Of a stretch of DNA of 64,000 nt, positions 63,107 to 64,000 are shown in pieces; positions within the stretch are counted from its first letter, which is position 1, and each line of letters opens with the position of its first letter. The stretch is from Coemansia sp. RSA 487 (Eukaryota; Kickxellomycota; Kickxellomycetes; Kickxellales; Kickxellaceae). The stretch lies in the NCBI GenBank assembly GCA_027577595.1, contig JANBRJ010000001.1, forward strand, positions 1 to 64,000, written 5' to 3'. The notes under the pieces are model-generated. The model made no database searches. It was not told the DNA's origin and worked only from the letters and a program-made list of their open reading frames with translations. Made by a program: the position numbers and the translations under genes.

Positions 63107-64000
63107 CGCCGTCCACCCTCCAAGGTCGAAGCCGTGTCGTTTTTAAAGAGCGAGCAATTTCTCCCCTCTCTTCAACGACACTCGTTAGTTTCACCTCGCA
63201 CACCAGCACTTCCCCAGTTGGAATCGCCATTTATTGAGTTTATTAACTTCGACAACCCTATTAACCAACCAGGCGACTCGCCACTTATTTCCAGCAATGA
63301 ACCAGTTCAACTCTGCAGTACCTCCTACGAAGATGATGCACTCTTCTTTTTGCATGGCTCCATGCGTCAGATCCACGATCGAAACAACGGTCTTGTCGAC
63401 CGCGGTCCCACGTGGTCAACAGCCCCCGAACCAGGAGCGCTTTTACCTGCTAACCAGGCATCCCGAGAGTCCGACCGGGACATTGTCGGTTGCGGCATAA
63501 ACGACGACGACGCTCTCTGCGCGTTGTTTATGGCTGCTGCCACCTCCTCTTCTGGCTCCTCAGACAACACCCTGCACCAACCTGCTTACACGGACGACGG
63601 CTATTCGACTTTTGACACTCTTATTTCAGCCCCTGCAACATCTGCATCTGCTCACTTTGACACTTCTCCAGCATTTGATTTAGCTGCCGCCTCAACCGCC
63701 TATTCAGCGACTACATCGACACTTGCTTTTACAAACGCAACTCAAGCCCCCACCGGCAACAACACCAACACACTTGACTGCTACTACACCATGAGCAACG
63801 GTAAGGGAAAGAACGTGGCAGATGCTGCGCAGCTTGACTCGCTTGCCACCACAGACTATTACACGCTCGTGCCACAACTCCAGATGGATTCTACTGAGCG
63901 CCGCCACTCGTCGGGCTCCTCCACGATGCTCAGGAGCGCCACTTCCAACTCGCTTTCGGACCTCGTTACGCCTGGGTCGACCTTCCTCAACCCTGCCGAT
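63107..64000 (+). CDS. Partial gene, Ser/Thr-rich activation-domain-like protein (possible bZIP factor), cut by window end
   Basis: The frame is open from 63107 (just after an in-frame TAG) to the window edge, about 298 codons. The first in-frame ATG is at 63362, yet conserved-looking sequence precedes it (SPRTPALPQLESPFIEFINFDN), so the 5' end is probably in an upstream exon joined at the acceptor CCATTTTAG (63098-63106). The visible part is Ser/Thr/Ala-rich and acidic in patches, with SLSDLVTPGSTFLNPAD near the edge. Short TPAL...SPF...F motifs resemble the activation regions of GCN4/CPC1-type bZIP regulators, but no DNA-binding domain is in view. Identity is uncertain and the start is unresolved. 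Confidence 0.5.

Overview
This 64 kb window is nuclear DNA of a filamentous or early-diverging fungus. The genes are long, few are spliced, and introns are short GT-AG introns found only at 5' ends. The set (ERG7 lanosterol synthase, RAT1/XRN2, PRP16, a cardiolipin synthase, an SNZ-type PdxS and a GUP1-type MBOAT) is fungal. FunK1-type kinases, a kinesin-12, an SCP4-like phosphatase and a relic of the AAA-ATPase-like/PD-(D/E)XK family point to a non-Dikarya lineage, most plausibly Zoopagomycota (Kickxellales/Coemansia-like). That placement is inferred from gene content, not from a search.

Layout. 0-2.7 kb: a dead Ty3/gypsy gag-pol fragment abutting a dead DDE transposase of opposite orientation. 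3.0-4.7 kb: a peroxisomal (SKL) acyl-CoA/4-coumarate-CoA ligase-like enzyme. 5.4-7.9 kb and 23.0-25.5 kb: two nearly identical FunK1 kinase genes with their promoters, in inverted orientation. They bracket a 15.1 kb block of CSN12/PCID2-like, PRP16, an SCP4-like phosphatase, GUP1 and ERG7. 25.8-39.7 kb: the ATR/Rad3 checkpoint kinase (three 5' introns), an MFS transporter, cardiolipin synthase and a DHX35-like helicase with an unusual DEAQ box. 39.9-40.8 kb: a third, dead FunK1 fragment. 41.5-47.2 kb: RAT1/XRN2, a retroelement relic and PDX1/SNZ. 47.7-49.5 kb: a frame-disrupted F-box/LRR-like gene. 49.7-56.7 kb: an ABCC/MRP transporter with a 5' intron, and a kinesin-12. 57.5-58.6 kb: an antisense relic of an AAA-ATPase-like/PD-(D/E)XK gene. 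59.1-62.3 kb: a ubiquitin-specific protease ending in a CaaX box. 63.1-64.0 kb: the 5' part of a possible transcription-factor gene cut by the window edge.

The housekeeping genes form no operon-like pathway. Splicing (PRP16, DHX35-like), RNA processing and export (RAT1, CSN12), and membrane lipid functions (ERG7, GUP1, CRD1, acyl-CoA ligase) recur. The accessory layer is the most unusual part: FunK1 genes whose N-terminal half carries a PD...ExK-like signature, an inverted pair able to recombine around essential genes, patchy divergence between the copies, and relics of related nuclease-linked families nearby.
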